A stretch of 64,000 nucleotides of DNA from contig JAFVZL010000014.1 in NCBI GenBank assembly GCA_017508195.1, forward strand, positions 62,001 through 126,000, written 5' to 3'. The translations under genes and the position numbers were made by a program. Shown one piece after another: positions 35,901 to 44,101 of this stretch (positions are counted from its first letter, which is position 1; each line of letters opens with the position of its first letter). The notes below the pieces were generated by a model. That model did no database searches. It was given only the letters and a program-made list of their open reading frames with translations, and had not been told where the DNA came from. This stretch comes from Clostridia bacterium (lineage in GTDB: Bacteria > Bacillota > Clostridia > Oscillospirales > CAG-272).

Positions 35901-36083
35901 TGCGATTGTGGTATCGGTCATGATCGTTGCGGGGTTGGAGTTGACGAGAATTACCTCATAGCCCTCCTCCTTGAGTGCAAGGCATGCCTGAGTGCCTGCG
36001 TAATCGAACTCCGCCGCCTGACCGATAACGATAGGGCCGGAGCCGATGATCATAACTCTTTTGATGTCCTTCCTTTTTGGCAT
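32910..36083 (-). CDS. carB: Carbamoyl phosphate synthase large subunit
   Basis: This 1057-residue synthetase uses ammonia (from the small subunit), bicarbonate and 2 ATP. It has the two homologous ATP-grasp halves: [21 protein letters not shown] near the N-terminus and [21 protein letters not shown] near residue 550, with [20 protein letters not shown]-type and [18 protein letters not shown] segments, and a C-terminal MGS allosteric domain. An open frame runs to 36152, but ATG at 36083 has GGAGG. The partner gene carA is not in this operon or elsewhere in the window. Confidence 0.97.
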   Translation of the reverse strand: [1057 protein letters not shown]

Positions 36084-36114
36084 ATTATATTCCTCCGAAA
36101 AAATTATTAACTCT

Positions 36115-37365
36115 TTAGTTTTCCGCCGAGAGTGCGGAGTATACGACCTCACCGTTGTAAACGGTCATGAGGCATCTGCCCTTTACACGCTTTCCCTCGA
36201 AGGGCGTCGCCTTGCCCATTGAAAGAAATTCACCCGGGTCTATCACATATTCATTATCGAGGTCGAAAACGGTAAAGCCTGCGTCGCTGTTGATTTTGAA
36301 GCGCTCTCGCGGGTTCTTTGAAAGCAGCTCGATCAGCCTTTCAAGGGTAAGAACACCCGAGAGAACGAGATCGGTGTACAGCACCGCAAAGGCGGTCTCA
36401 ATTCCGACAACACCCATAAGACTGCCCGGAAGACCGCGTGACTTTTCCTCTGCGGTATGAGGCGCGTGATCGGTAGCTATCATATCTATCGTTCCGTCGA
36501 GAAGTCCCTCTACGAGTGCGAGCCTGTCCTCCTTCGCGCGTATCGGGGGATTCATCTTGAATCTTCCATCTTCTTTTAAATCCGAGTCGTCAAGTGTCAG
36601 ATAATGAGGGCCCGTCTCGCAGGTTATATTCACACCGCGAGCCTTGGCGCGTCTGATTATATCAACGCTTTCCTTAGTGGATATATGGCATACGTGGTAC
36701 GCGCATCCCGACTTGCGCACAAGCTCAATATCTCTTGCTATCGGACCCCACTCGCTCTCTGAGCAGATGCCTTTATGCCCGTGCGCGGCACAGTACTCTC
36801 CGTCGTGGATGTATCCGCCCTTCAAGAGCGAATTGTCCTCGCAGTGTGCGACTATCATTTTGCCAAGTGCCTTAGCTCGCCTCATTGCCTCGAGCATCAT
36901 ACCCTCGGACTGCACTCCTCTGCCGTCATCCGAGAAGGCTACGACGTCATCCGCCATCCCCACCATATCCGAGAGCACCTCTCCAGCCTCACCGACGGTG
37001 ATGGTGCCGTAAGGATAGACCGCTATAACGGCATCCTTAGCTATCGCTTCAAGCTGCGGTGCAAGATTCTCGGGGCTGTCGGGGGTAGGCTTGAGATTAG
37101 GCATAGAGCAAACCGCGGTATATCCGCCTCTTGCCGAGGCTCTCGTGCCCGACGCTATGTTCTCTTTATAAGAAAAACCCGGCTCTCTGAGATGAACGTG
37201 AACATCACAGAAACCGGGAAAAACAGCAACATTTTCAACAACGGGGAAATCGACCATAGCGGTATCATGTGCAAAAGGAGAAAGAACAGCACCGTCAAGA
37301 AGCATATCCTGCACTCTTGCCGATCCGTCGGTATATACCTTTGCATTCTTAAAAAGCACCTTCAT
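36115..37365 (-). CDS. pyrC: Dihydroorotase
   Basis: This 416-residue zinc amidohydrolase closes carbamoyl aspartate to dihydroorotate. Motifs: DVHVHLREPGFSYKENIASGT with the first two metal His and the following substrate residues, MPNLKPTPDS, HCEDNSLL, CHISTKES, and ATDHAPHTAEEKSRG with the catalytic Asp. This is the class I (about 420-residue) type found with PyrB in many Bacillota. It is the first gene of the seven-gene pyr operon and diverges from purC. Confidence 0.96.
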   Translation of the reverse strand: MKVLFKNAKVYTDGSARVQDMLLDGAVLSPFAHDTAMVDFPVVENVAVFPGFCDVHVHLREPGFSYKENIASGTRASARGGYTAVCSMPNLKPTPDSPENLAPQLEAIAKDAVIAVYPYGTITVGEAGEVLSDMVGMADDVVAFSDDGRGVQSEGMMLEAMRRAKALGKMIVAHCEDNSLLKGGYIHDGEYCAAHGHKGICSESEWGPIARDIELVRKSGCAYHVCHISTKESVDIIRRAKARGVNITCETGPHYLTLDDSDLKEDGRFKMNPPIRAKEDRLALVEGLLDGTIDMIATDHAPHTAEEKSRGLPGSLMGVVGIETAFAVLYTDLVLSGVLTLERLIELLSKNPRERFKINSDAGFTVFDLDNEYVIDPGEFLSMGKATPFEGKRVKGRCLMTVYNGEVVYSALSAEN

Positions 37366-37394
37366 GTGTGACTCCTCTTATTTATTTTCTACTT

Positions 37395-37424
37395 ATTATA
37401 ACACACGCGCGAGTCTAAAGTCAA
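37395..37424 (-). promoter_or_regulatory. Promoter of the pyr operon
   Basis: Minus-strand TTGACT (37424-37419), 18-bp spacer, TATAAT (37400-37395). The leader to pyrC is only about 25 bases, so there is no room for a PyrR-type attenuator; regulation must be elsewhere. Confidence 0.8.
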
Positions 37425-37526
37425 GGAGAAAAACAATTTCTTTCAGAAATTTTTATGTTAATACCGAACCGTCCCGAGCAAGCTTAAAATAGCAAGAAAA
37501 AAATTCGATTTTTTTTGGGAAATCTC

Positions 37527-37555
37527 TATACAAGTGAATTTATTTGTGCTACAAT
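37527..37555 (+). promoter_or_regulatory. Probable purC promoter
   Basis: TATACA (37527-37532), 17-bp spacer, TACAAT (37550-37555). The -35 match is moderate. Confidence 0.5.
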
Positions 37556-37586
37556 ATAGCCGTTAATTCAAAAAACGGAGGAGCTT

Positions 37587-38270
37587 ATGAAAAAGATCTA
37601 CACAGGAAAAACAAAGGATGTTTATCAGCTTGATAACGGCAACGTATGTCTAAAGTTCAAAGATGATTGTACCGGCAAGGACGGAAAGTTCGATCCGGGC
37701 GAAAACAGCGTAGGACTTACAATAGAGGGCATCGGCAGAGCAAATCTTGAAACCTCTATCTACTATTTTGAGCTTCTCAGAAAAGCGGGTATCAAGACCC
37801 ACTACATCGGAGCAAACCTCGACGAGGCAACAATGGAGGTACTCCCCGGCAAGGTGTTCGGCCATGGCCTCGAGGTCATCTGCCGTCTTGTCGCTACGGG
37901 CAGCTTTATCCGCAGATACGGTGAGTATATCGAGAACGGCACTCCCCTCGAGGGCGGATACGTTGAGTGCACCTTCAAGAACGATGAGAAGGGCGATCCC
38001 CTTGTAACCAAGGAAGGCCTCGTTGCACTCGGCGTTATGTCGGGTGAGATGTTCGAGAGCATGAAGGAGCAGACTCTTAAGATCACCAAGATCGTTGCAG
38101 ACGACCTTAAGACCATCGGTCTTGACCTTTGGGATATCAAGTTTGAGTTCGGATACAACGGCAATGAGGTAATACTCATCGACGAGATCGCATCGGGCAA
38201 CATGAGAGTGTATAAGGGTAGCGAGATCGTTGAGCCGGTTGAGCTTACTAAGTTAATACTTAACAGATAA
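37587..38270 (+). CDS. purC: SAICAR synthetase (phosphoribosylaminoimidazole-succinocarboxamide synthase)
   Basis: This 227-residue enzyme couples CAIR with aspartate in purine synthesis. The N-terminal [13 protein letters not shown] holds the ATP-binding loop, and [32 protein letters not shown] and [15 protein letters not shown] match family blocks. It is slightly shorter than the usual 235-240 residues; the DEIASGNMR segment replaces the common DEISPDxxR. Because of this last change the assignment is a little less than certain, but the rest is convincing. GGAGG precedes the start. It is alone, without other pur genes. Confidence 0.92.
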   Translation: MKKIYTGKTKDVYQLDNGNVCLKFKDDCTGKDGKFDPGENSVGLTIEGIGRANLETSIYYFELLRKAGIKTHYIGANLDEATMEVLPGKVFGHGLEVICRLVATGSFIRRYGEYIENGTPLEGGYVECTFKNDEKGDPLVTKEGLVALGVMSGEMFESMKEQTLKITKIVADDLKTIGLDLWDIKFEFGYNGNEVILIDEIASGNMRVYKGSEIVEPVELTKLILNR

Positions 38271-38280
38271 AATTCAACAC

Positions 38281-38323
38281 GCGGTGGGGGATCCACTCAA
38301 ATAAGATCCTCTCACCGCTTTTT
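38281..38323 (+). terminator. purC terminator
   Basis: GCGGTG and GGATC pair with GATCC and TCACCGC, followed by TTTTT. Confidence 0.85.
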
Positions 38324-38346
38324 ATTAAAGGGAAAGGAGCCGCGGA

Positions 38347-39210
38347 ATGTACAGAACACTGAGCTCGTACTTAAAGGAAAAGTACGGAATGAAAATAAAA
38401 AAGATATGCATTGACGGCGGCTTCACCTGTCCTAACCGTGACGGTACCTGCGGCACGGGCGGCTGCATCTATTGCGGTGAGCGCGGTGCAGGAGAGCATA
38501 TCGACGGACTCAAAAGCATTTCCGAGCAGGTATCAGAGCAGCTCGCAAGCACAAAAGCAGACGGATATATAGCCTATTTCCAGAACTTCACGAACACCTA
38601 CGCCCCCGTCGAAGTGCTTCGCGAAAGGTATCTTTCAGCACTCACAGACGACCGTATCAAGGTACTCGCGATCGGCACGCGCCCCGACTGTATAACCGCT
38701 GAAATATGCGATTTACTAAAGGATTTGTCAACCAAAGTTGACATTTGGGTCGAGCTTGGACTGCAAACCGCAAATGATGACACCGCAAAAGTCATCCACC
38801 GCGGATACGATCTATCGGTTTACAGAGAGGCGGCAAGGCTGCTGATGGAAAACTCTATCCCCTTCGTCACGCACATGATAATCGGTCTGCCCGGCGAAGG
38901 CGAAGCAGATGCTCTCCGAACGGCAGATGAAATTATATCGAGCGGTGCATTTGGCATCAAGATACACTCCCTTTACGTCATGGAAGGCACCGAGCTTGCC
39001 GAAATGTACCGTAAGGGTCTTTACGAACCGATAAGCTTTGACGAATATACCGAAACGGCAGCAAAGGTGCTCGACCGCATCGGTGACACTCTCGTGGTAC
39101 ACAGAATCACGGGCGATTGCCCGCGCGACCTTCTCGTCGCCCCCGAATGGAATACCGACAAGCAAAGAGTGATAAACGAGATAAGAAGAAGGCTAGGAGA
39201 ATTAAAATAA
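38347..39210 (+). CDS. Radical SAM protein, YhcC/TIGR01212 family
   Basis: This 287-residue radical SAM enzyme has an unusual cluster-binding segment of this family: CIDGGFTCPNRDGTCGTGGCIYC, where the three iron ligands are spaced more widely than the classic CxxxCxxC. Downstream the Elp3-like barrel has WVELGLQTANDDTAKVIHRGYD and VTHMIIGLPGEGEADALRTA. Family members are widespread in bacteria; the substrate is not settled. It starts 76 bases after purC, with AAAGGAGCCGCGGA upstream. Confidence 0.9.
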   Translation: MYRTLSSYLKEKYGMKIKKICIDGGFTCPNRDGTCGTGGCIYCGERGAGEHIDGLKSISEQVSEQLASTKADGYIAYFQNFTNTYAPVEVLRERYLSALTDDRIKVLAIGTRPDCITAEICDLLKDLSTKVDIWVELGLQTANDDTAKVIHRGYDLSVYREAARLLMENSIPFVTHMIIGLPGEGEADALRTADEIISSGAFGIKIHSLYVMEGTELAEMYRKGLYEPISFDEYTETAAKVLDRIGDTLVVHRITGDCPRDLLVAPEWNTDKQRVINEIRRRLGELK

Positions 39211-39216
39211 ACAGTA

Positions 39217-39257
39217 AGGCTATCCCTTTTCATTTTTGCAATCGGGATAGCCTATTT
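39217..39257 (+). terminator. Terminator of the radical SAM gene
   Basis: AGGCTATCCC (39217-39226) pairs with GGGATAGCCT (39244-39253), followed by ATTT. Confidence 0.78.
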
Positions 39258-39318
39258 ACATATATAAGGGCTGTTTGAGTTTTAAAAAAACTTTGATTTG
39301 GATGATGGGCACACTTGG

Positions 39319-39358
39319 GTACGTCCAGCCTCGAGGACGGCGGTTATCGTCAAATATG
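39319..39358 (+). repeat. Dispersed 40-bp repeat, copy 2
   Basis: It matches 5188-5227 at 35 of 40 positions, in the same orientation and again just beyond the 3' end of a minus-strand gene. Confidence 0.65.
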
Positions 39359-39368
39359 CCACCCCGAG

Positions 39369-40250
39369 TTACCACGCGCGGCGGGCGCGCCTATACTCCA
39401 AGGGCGTACTTCCCGTGAGGCGCTTGAATGTCTTTGAAAAGTAGTTCGGTGTGTCAAAGGAGAGCGCCGCGGCTATCTCGGTCACGCTCATTTCGGTCTC
39501 GCGAAGAAGCCTTTTGGCTTCTTTTATTTTTAACGAAGTGAAATATGCCATTATCGACTGCCCCGTAACGCGCTTGAACTGTCTGAATATGTATGAGCGC
39601 GTGTAGTTCATCCTCTTGCATATCTCGTCTATCGATATCCTGCCGGAGACGTTCTCCGACAGCTGCTCGATCACGCTGTTCACAAGGTATTCTCCGAAGT
39701 CCTCGCGGAGAACGAACGAGGGAGTCTCATCCTCACCGTCCACCTGCCTTACCGTGCCGATAAGCAAAAGCTCAAGAAGATTCTTTATATACTGCATTCC
39801 GCCAAGCGTCGGCTTCTCCGAAAGAGGCATTTTCTTAACATCGGGGCTTGTGTGGCGCAGATCAAACGTGCTCTTCGCCTCGTCGAGAAGCATATAGACG
39901 TATCTCACCGCCTCTTTTGAAAGCTTGACGCATCTTGATTCAAGAATACGTATCGCCTCGCTCTTGCACTCAAAGGATATTATGAACACGCTGGGTGCAT
40001 TCTTACCATCTGCGGAGTGGATATGAAACTCGTTCGGTGCGTGGAATATTGCCTCTCCCTCTTTAAGAAGCACTTCTCTTCCCTCTACCGTGCAAACGAG
40101 CGAATTCTTGTCTGCATATACCATCTCCCAGAAGTCGTGCGACTCACCGTGGCTTTTGTAGCTCTCCTCGAAATCGAAGTAGTGAACCGTCACTATCCTC
40201 GTTACGTGGAGCAGATTTTCAATTTTATGCTTAAAGTATCTCTGTTTCAT
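39369..40250 (-). CDS. AraC-family transcriptional regulator (amino-sugar-like operon)
   Basis: This regulator of about 293 residues has an N-terminal cupin-like ligand domain (SHGESHDFWEMVYADKN, EGEAIFHAPNEFHIH) and a C-terminal double HTH, ending DTPNYFSKTFKRLTGSTPLEYRRA. It diverges from the PIG-L operon and probably regulates it. The frame is open to ATG at 40268, but the predicted promoter (40257-40285) would start transcription at 40250, exactly on the next ATG. That start has no ribosome site, so this mRNA may be leaderless. Confidence 0.9.
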   Translation of the reverse strand: MKQRYFKHKIENLLHVTRIVTVHYFDFEESYKSHGESHDFWEMVYADKNSLVCTVEGREVLLKEGEAIFHAPNEFHIHSADGKNAPSVFIISFECKSEAIRILESRCVKLSKEAVRYVYMLLDEAKSTFDLRHTSPDVKKMPLSEKPTLGGMQYIKNLLELLLIGTVRQVDGEDETPSFVLREDFGEYLVNSVIEQLSENVSGRISIDEICKRMNYTRSYIFRQFKRVTGQSIMAYFTSLKIKEAKRLLRETEMSVTEIAAALSFDTPNYFSKTFKRLTGSTPLEYRRARRAW

Positions 40251-40256
40251 ATAAAT

Positions 40257-40285
40257 AGTATACCCCATTTATCGCGATATGTCAA
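40257..40285 (-). promoter_or_regulatory. AraC-gene promoter with predicted start on the ATG
   Basis: Minus-strand TTGACA (40285-40280), 17-bp spacer, TATACT (40262-40257). By normal spacing +1 falls on the A of the ATG at 40250. The spacer holds the palindrome ATCGCGAT. Confidence 0.75.
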
Positions 40286-40407
40286 TAAAATGAACGGAAT
40301 TTCACTTGTAGATTATTTTACTCTTTTTGTGTATTTGTGAGTATATAATTATAAATGCAACTTTGTTATAATTAAGGTAGAATATTATTTTAAGGAGATA
40401 CAGGCTT

Positions 40408-41112
40408 ATGAGAATTTTAGCAATAGGCGCACATCCCGACGACATTGAGCTTGCCTGCTCGGGCACGCTCGCAAAATGTGTTGCAAGAGGCGACACCGTT
40501 ATAGTATGCCACGCATCGAGCGGCAACCTCGGACACGTTATTATTCCTCCGGATGAGCTCACAGTTATCAGAGCGAACGAGGCTAAGCGCGCAGGCGCGA
40601 TGGCAGGCATCGAGGTCATCTGGGGCGGCTTCAACGATCTCGACATCTACGAGGAAAACAAGGAAGCGCGCGACAAGATGGTCGACGTTATCCGTTATGC
40701 AGATCCCGACCTCATCATCACCCACGATCCCCACGATTACATGCCCGACCACACCGCGGTATCCAAGCTCGTATTTGATGCAGCGTTTACCGCAACGCTT
40801 CCTAACTATCCTACAAAGGAAAAGACGGTCGCGAAGCTCGTTCCCATCTTCTACATGGACACCCTCGCAGGCGTAGGCTTCAACCCCGAGTACTACGTGG
40901 ATATCAGCGAGTACATAGACCTTAAAATGAATATGCTCGAGTGCCACGAGAGCCAGCTCGTCTGGATGCGCGAGCACGATAATATCGATTTTGCGGATAT
41001 GGTAAAGACCTGCTCGAGAGTACGCGGCTACCAGTGCGGTGTTGACTACGCGGAGGGCTTCAGACAGTGCCGTGTTTACCTCAAGGGCACTACCGAAAGA
41101 CTTCTTCCCTAA
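40408..41112 (+). CDS. PIG-L/LmbE-family deacetylase
   Basis: This 234-residue zinc hydrolase is of the type that removes N-acetyl groups from sugars such as GlcNAc-inositol or diacetylchitobiose. Zinc motif GAHPDDIELACSG is at the N-terminus (residues 7-19), with the second-site THDPHDYMPDHTAVSKL near 111. It has no signal peptide, so it acts in the cytoplasm. First gene of a five-gene operon; it is followed after 9 bases by a Gfo/Idh gene. Two TATAAT-like boxes lie upstream at 40344-40349 and 40367-40372. Its exact substrate is not known; an N-acetylated sugar is inferred from context. Confidence 0.9.
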   Translation: MRILAIGAHPDDIELACSGTLAKCVARGDTVIVCHASSGNLGHVIIPPDELTVIRANEAKRAGAMAGIEVIWGGFNDLDIYEENKEARDKMVDVIRYADPDLIITHDPHDYMPDHTAVSKLVFDAAFTATLPNYPTKEKTVAKLVPIFYMDTLAGVGFNPEYYVDISEYIDLKMNMLECHESQLVWMREHDNIDFADMVKTCSRVRGYQCGVDYAEGFRQCRVYLKGTTERLLP

Positions 41113-41121
41113 GAGGTGCTT

Positions 41122-42144
41122 ATGAACAAAATAATCAGATGGTGCGTTATCGGTGCGGGCGGTATCGCAGACAGAAGAACTATCCCCGCAATAGTCAAGG
41201 ATGAGGGCTCGGAGCTTGTCGCGGTTATGGACAGGGTTCCCGAGGTAGCGAAAGCGGTCGGTGAAAAGTACGGTGTTCCCTACTTCTCGAGTGAGGAAGA
41301 AATGCTAAGGAGCATCGAGTGTGACGCGGTATACATCGGCACCCCCGTTTTCTGTCACAAGGATCAGGCTCTCACGGCACTTAAGTTTGGAAAAAGCGTA
41401 TTCGTTGAAAAGCCCATCTCTATGACCTCGGCTGAGGCGCGAGAGCTTGTCGATGCATTCAAGGCGGCAGGCAAGCAGCTTACCGTCGGATATATGATGA
41501 AGCACCACAATCTTCACGAGATGGCGCGCGAGCTTATAGCTGACGGAGGCATCGGAAAACCTGTCAACGTGCGCGCTCAGTTCTCTTGCTGGTATCCCGA
41601 TATCGAGGGCGCGTGGCGTCAGACCAAAAAGCTTGGCGGCGGAGGTGCATTCATGGACCTCGGTGTCCACTGTGCGGAGCTTATCGAGTATCTTCTCGGC
41701 GAGGAGATAACAGAGGTAAAGAGCCTCATCGCAACGAATTCCTTTAACTACGAGGTGGAGGACAGCGCGGTAGTTATCTTCAGAACCAAGAGCGGTATCC
41801 TCGGCAGTATCGAGTCTAACTTCAACATTTCCGATGCGGCAAGCGAATCAAAGCTTGAGATATACGGCGAGGCGGGTTACGTTATCTGTAACGGCACTCT
41901 CGCACAGACCGAGGGCGGAAGGATGACACACCTCTACGCGCCCCAGGGTGACTACTCGGCTATGCAGGATCGCACCGCAGGAGTTCCCACCGAGTACGTT
42001 GGTGCGGGCTGTGACCTCTATCAGAAGCAGATAGGCATGTTCAACGAGCTTCTTCGCTCGGGAAAGACAGATTTCTTCTTTGCTGACAGAGCCGTTCACA
42101 TCCAGGAGCTTGTAGATAAGATCTACGAAAACGCAGAAAAGTAA
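41122..42144 (+). CDS. Gfo/Idh/MocA-family oxidoreductase (amino-sugar-like operon)
   Basis: This 340-residue NAD(P)-dependent enzyme has Rossmann motif GAGGIADRRTIPA, the EKP signature (FVEKPISMTS) with catalytic Lys near residue 92, and MDLGVHCAELIEYLLG with the active-site His. GTG at 41116 is in frame but lies in the ribosome site AGAGGTG; ATG at 41122 is chosen. Relatives oxidise ring hydroxyls of sugars or act as NAD-dependent glycosidases (GH109 type). It is between the deacetylase and the NagB-like gene. Confidence 0.9.
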   Translation: MNKIIRWCVIGAGGIADRRTIPAIVKDEGSELVAVMDRVPEVAKAVGEKYGVPYFSSEEEMLRSIECDAVYIGTPVFCHKDQALTALKFGKSVFVEKPISMTSAEARELVDAFKAAGKQLTVGYMMKHHNLHEMARELIADGGIGKPVNVRAQFSCWYPDIEGAWRQTKKLGGGGAFMDLGVHCAELIEYLLGEEITEVKSLIATNSFNYEVEDSAVVIFRTKSGILGSIESNFNISDAASESKLEIYGEAGYVICNGTLAQTEGGRMTHLYAPQGDYSAMQDRTAGVPTEYVGAGCDLYQKQIGMFNELLRSGKTDFFFADRAVHIQELVDKIYENAEK

Positions 42145-42183
42145 AGAACAATTAACATTTTCACATAAAAAGGAGTAATAATC

Positions 42184-43131
42184 ATGAATTTCAATTCTAC
42201 CGTTAAGGGCAGCATGCTTGAGGGCTTTTACCCTGCAGGCTGGGATTTTGACAAGATAGACGCGTGCATCGGCACCCCCGAGAGCATCACCGAGCCCCAG
42301 AGCTTCTGGAACAAGGGCTTCACCCCCGTCAAGTGTGAGTCGCTCAGCGACTTCGAGACCTACATGGGTCACGAGATAGCAAATCAGATCAAGCTCGCAC
42401 GCGAGCGCGGCGAGAAGATCGCATTCATTCTCCCCGTAGGTCCTATGGGTATGTATAAGTGGGTAGTATACTTCCTTCGTGAGTGGAACATCCGTTGCGA
42501 TCACGTTTATACCTTCAATATGGATGAGTGGGCAGACGGTGAGGGCAACACCCTCGCACCCGACAACCACGGTGCATTCCAGTACGCGATGGAGCAGGCT
42601 CTCTTCAATCCCCTCGGCGAGCTTACCGTTCCCAAGGCTCAGAGAAACTTCGCAACCAAGGACAATCTCCCCACCTACCCCGAGAAGATAGCCGCACTCA
42701 AGGCTGAGGGCGCGAAGCTCGTTCTCGTTTACGGTATCGGAAGAATGTGCCATATCGCATTTTGGGAGCCTCATTTCGCGGCTGATTACGCTACCGAGTC
42801 AGAGTGGAAGGCAGCTCCTTACAGAATCGCTGCAAAGATCCATCCCCTCACCGTTGAGCAGAACGCTCTCACCAGCTTCAAGTCGAGAACTCCTCTCGTT
42901 CCCTGCCGTGCGAACACCATCGGCCCCGGTATAATCCTTCAGGCTGACTACGCTATCGGCGGTGCTGACGGTACTCTCGGACGCGGAATGCAGTGGCAGG
43001 GTCTGTCGCTGTGGATGACTCTCCGTCACGGCCCCACACCCTGGATCACATCCTCTTACATCCCCACCCTTCCCGGCAGACTCTTCTTCCTCTCCGAGCT
43101 TGCAGGTCCGCTCGAGGCAGAGTGCAACTAA
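42184..43131 (+). CDS. NagB-like sugar phosphate isomerase/deaminase with altered active site
   Basis: This 315-residue protein is similar to glucosamine-6-phosphate deaminase. The FNMDEW segment (D114, E115) fits the NagB catalytic base (E. coli D72), and [13 protein letters not shown] (184-196) fits GIGADGHIAFNEP. In the latter the Asp of the D-H-E triad (E. coli D141) and the next Gly are replaced by Met-Cys, while His190 and Glu195 stay. It is longer than NagB (266 residues). A normal ring-opening deaminase would need the Asp, so the substrate or reaction may differ. AGGAG precedes the start. It sits between a Gfo/Idh gene and a PfkB kinase gene. Confidence 0.82.
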   Translation: MNFNSTVKGSMLEGFYPAGWDFDKIDACIGTPESITEPQSFWNKGFTPVKCESLSDFETYMGHEIANQIKLARERGEKIAFILPVGPMGMYKWVVYFLREWNIRCDHVYTFNMDEWADGEGNTLAPDNHGAFQYAMEQALFNPLGELTVPKAQRNFATKDNLPTYPEKIAALKAEGAKLVLVYGIGRMCHIAFWEPHFAADYATESEWKAAPYRIAAKIHPLTVEQNALTSFKSRTPLVPCRANTIGPGIILQADYAIGGADGTLGRGMQWQGLSLWMTLRHGPTPWITSSYIPTLPGRLFFLSELAGPLEAECN

Positions 43132-43135
43132 GGGT

Positions 43136-44101
43136 ATGAAGGGTATTGCAGTAGCGGGCAGTATTCTTATTGACCGCATTAACGATATTGAGAAGTATCC
43201 CGAGGCGGGAGAGCTCACGAAGATACTCGCGATAAAGAGCGCGACGGGCGGATGCGTTCCCAACGTTGCGATAGATCTGAAGCGACTTATGCCCGAGCTC
43301 GACGTTCTTGCAATAGGCAAGGTAGGCAAGGATGCCGACGGCATCCTTGCAAAGGATATCCTCTCGGCTGAGGGCGTTGACGTATCGGGAATCACCGAGG
43401 GTGACGAGCGCACCAGCTTCACCGAGGTAATGAGCGAGGTGGGCGGTCAGCGCACCTTCTTCACCTATCCCGGTGCGAGTGATGACTTCGGCTATTCGGA
43501 TATTGACTTTGAGAGCCTCGACTGTAAGATGCTCCACCTCGGCTACTACCTTCTTTTAAAAAAGGTTGACGGCGGTGACGGTGAGCTTATACTGAAAGAG
43601 GCAAAAAGACGCGGCATCACCACCTCTATTGACCTTGTCAGCGAGAACTCGGACAGATATTCCGTCATTATTCCCTCTCTGAAATACACAGATAACCTCA
43701 TCATCAATGAGCTCGAGGCAGGAAAGCTGACGGGCATCGATCCAAGTGACGATAACCTCGAGGCTATCGCGAAAAGGCTTATGGAGCTCGGTGTCAGAGA
43801 GCGCGTAATTATTCACAAGAAGGAGCTTGGCATCCTGCTCTCCGAAAGAGGACTTACAGTGATAGGCTCCTACGAGCTGCCGGGCGGCTTCATCAAGGGC
43901 ACGACGGGAGCCGGGGATGCATTCTGTGCAGGTGCGCTCCTCGGAATTTACGAGAACAAGAGCGACCGCGAGATACTGGAGCTTGCTACCCTCTCGGCAC
44001 TCGGCGCGCTTTCAGCACCCGATGCAGTCAGCGGAATGTCAACCGTAGAGGAGCTTCAAAAACTTACAAAGGGATTAGGAAGAAAAGAAATATGCTTGTA
44101 A
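43136..44101 (+). CDS. PfkB-family carbohydrate kinase
   Basis: This 321-residue sugar kinase has the ribokinase-fold signatures: the N-terminal GG region (SATGGCVPNVAIDLKRL) and the C-terminal catalytic motif GTTGAGDAFCAGALLG, in which the Asp is the base. The open frame extends upstream into the NagB-like gene, but ATG at 43136, 4 bases after that gene's stop codon, starts the conserved sequence. It probably phosphorylates the operon's sugar before aldol cleavage. The specific sugar (for instance a 6-phosphate ketose) is not readable from sequence. Confidence 0.9.
   Translation: MKGIAVAGSILIDRINDIEKYPEAGELTKILAIKSATGGCVPNVAIDLKRLMPELDVLAIGKVGKDADGILAKDILSAEGVDVSGITEGDERTSFTEVMSEVGGQRTFFTYPGASDDFGYSDIDFESLDCKMLHLGYYLLLKKVDGGDGELILKEAKRRGITTSIDLVSENSDRYSVIIPSLKYTDNLIINELEAGKLTGIDPSDDNLEAIAKRLMELGVRERVIIHKKELGILLSERGLTVIGSYELPGGFIKGTTGAGDAFCAGALLGIYENKSDREILELATLSALGALSAPDAVSGMSTVEELQKLTKGLGRKEICL

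Noticed and set aside
37366..37394. PyrR attenuator before pyrC
   Set aside because: The leader is about 25 bases and has no terminator or anti-terminator.
40263..40279. ATCGCGAT palindrome as a proven AraC operator
   Set aside because: It is only 8 bp and lies in a promoter spacer, so it could be chance; it is mentioned only within the promoter entry.
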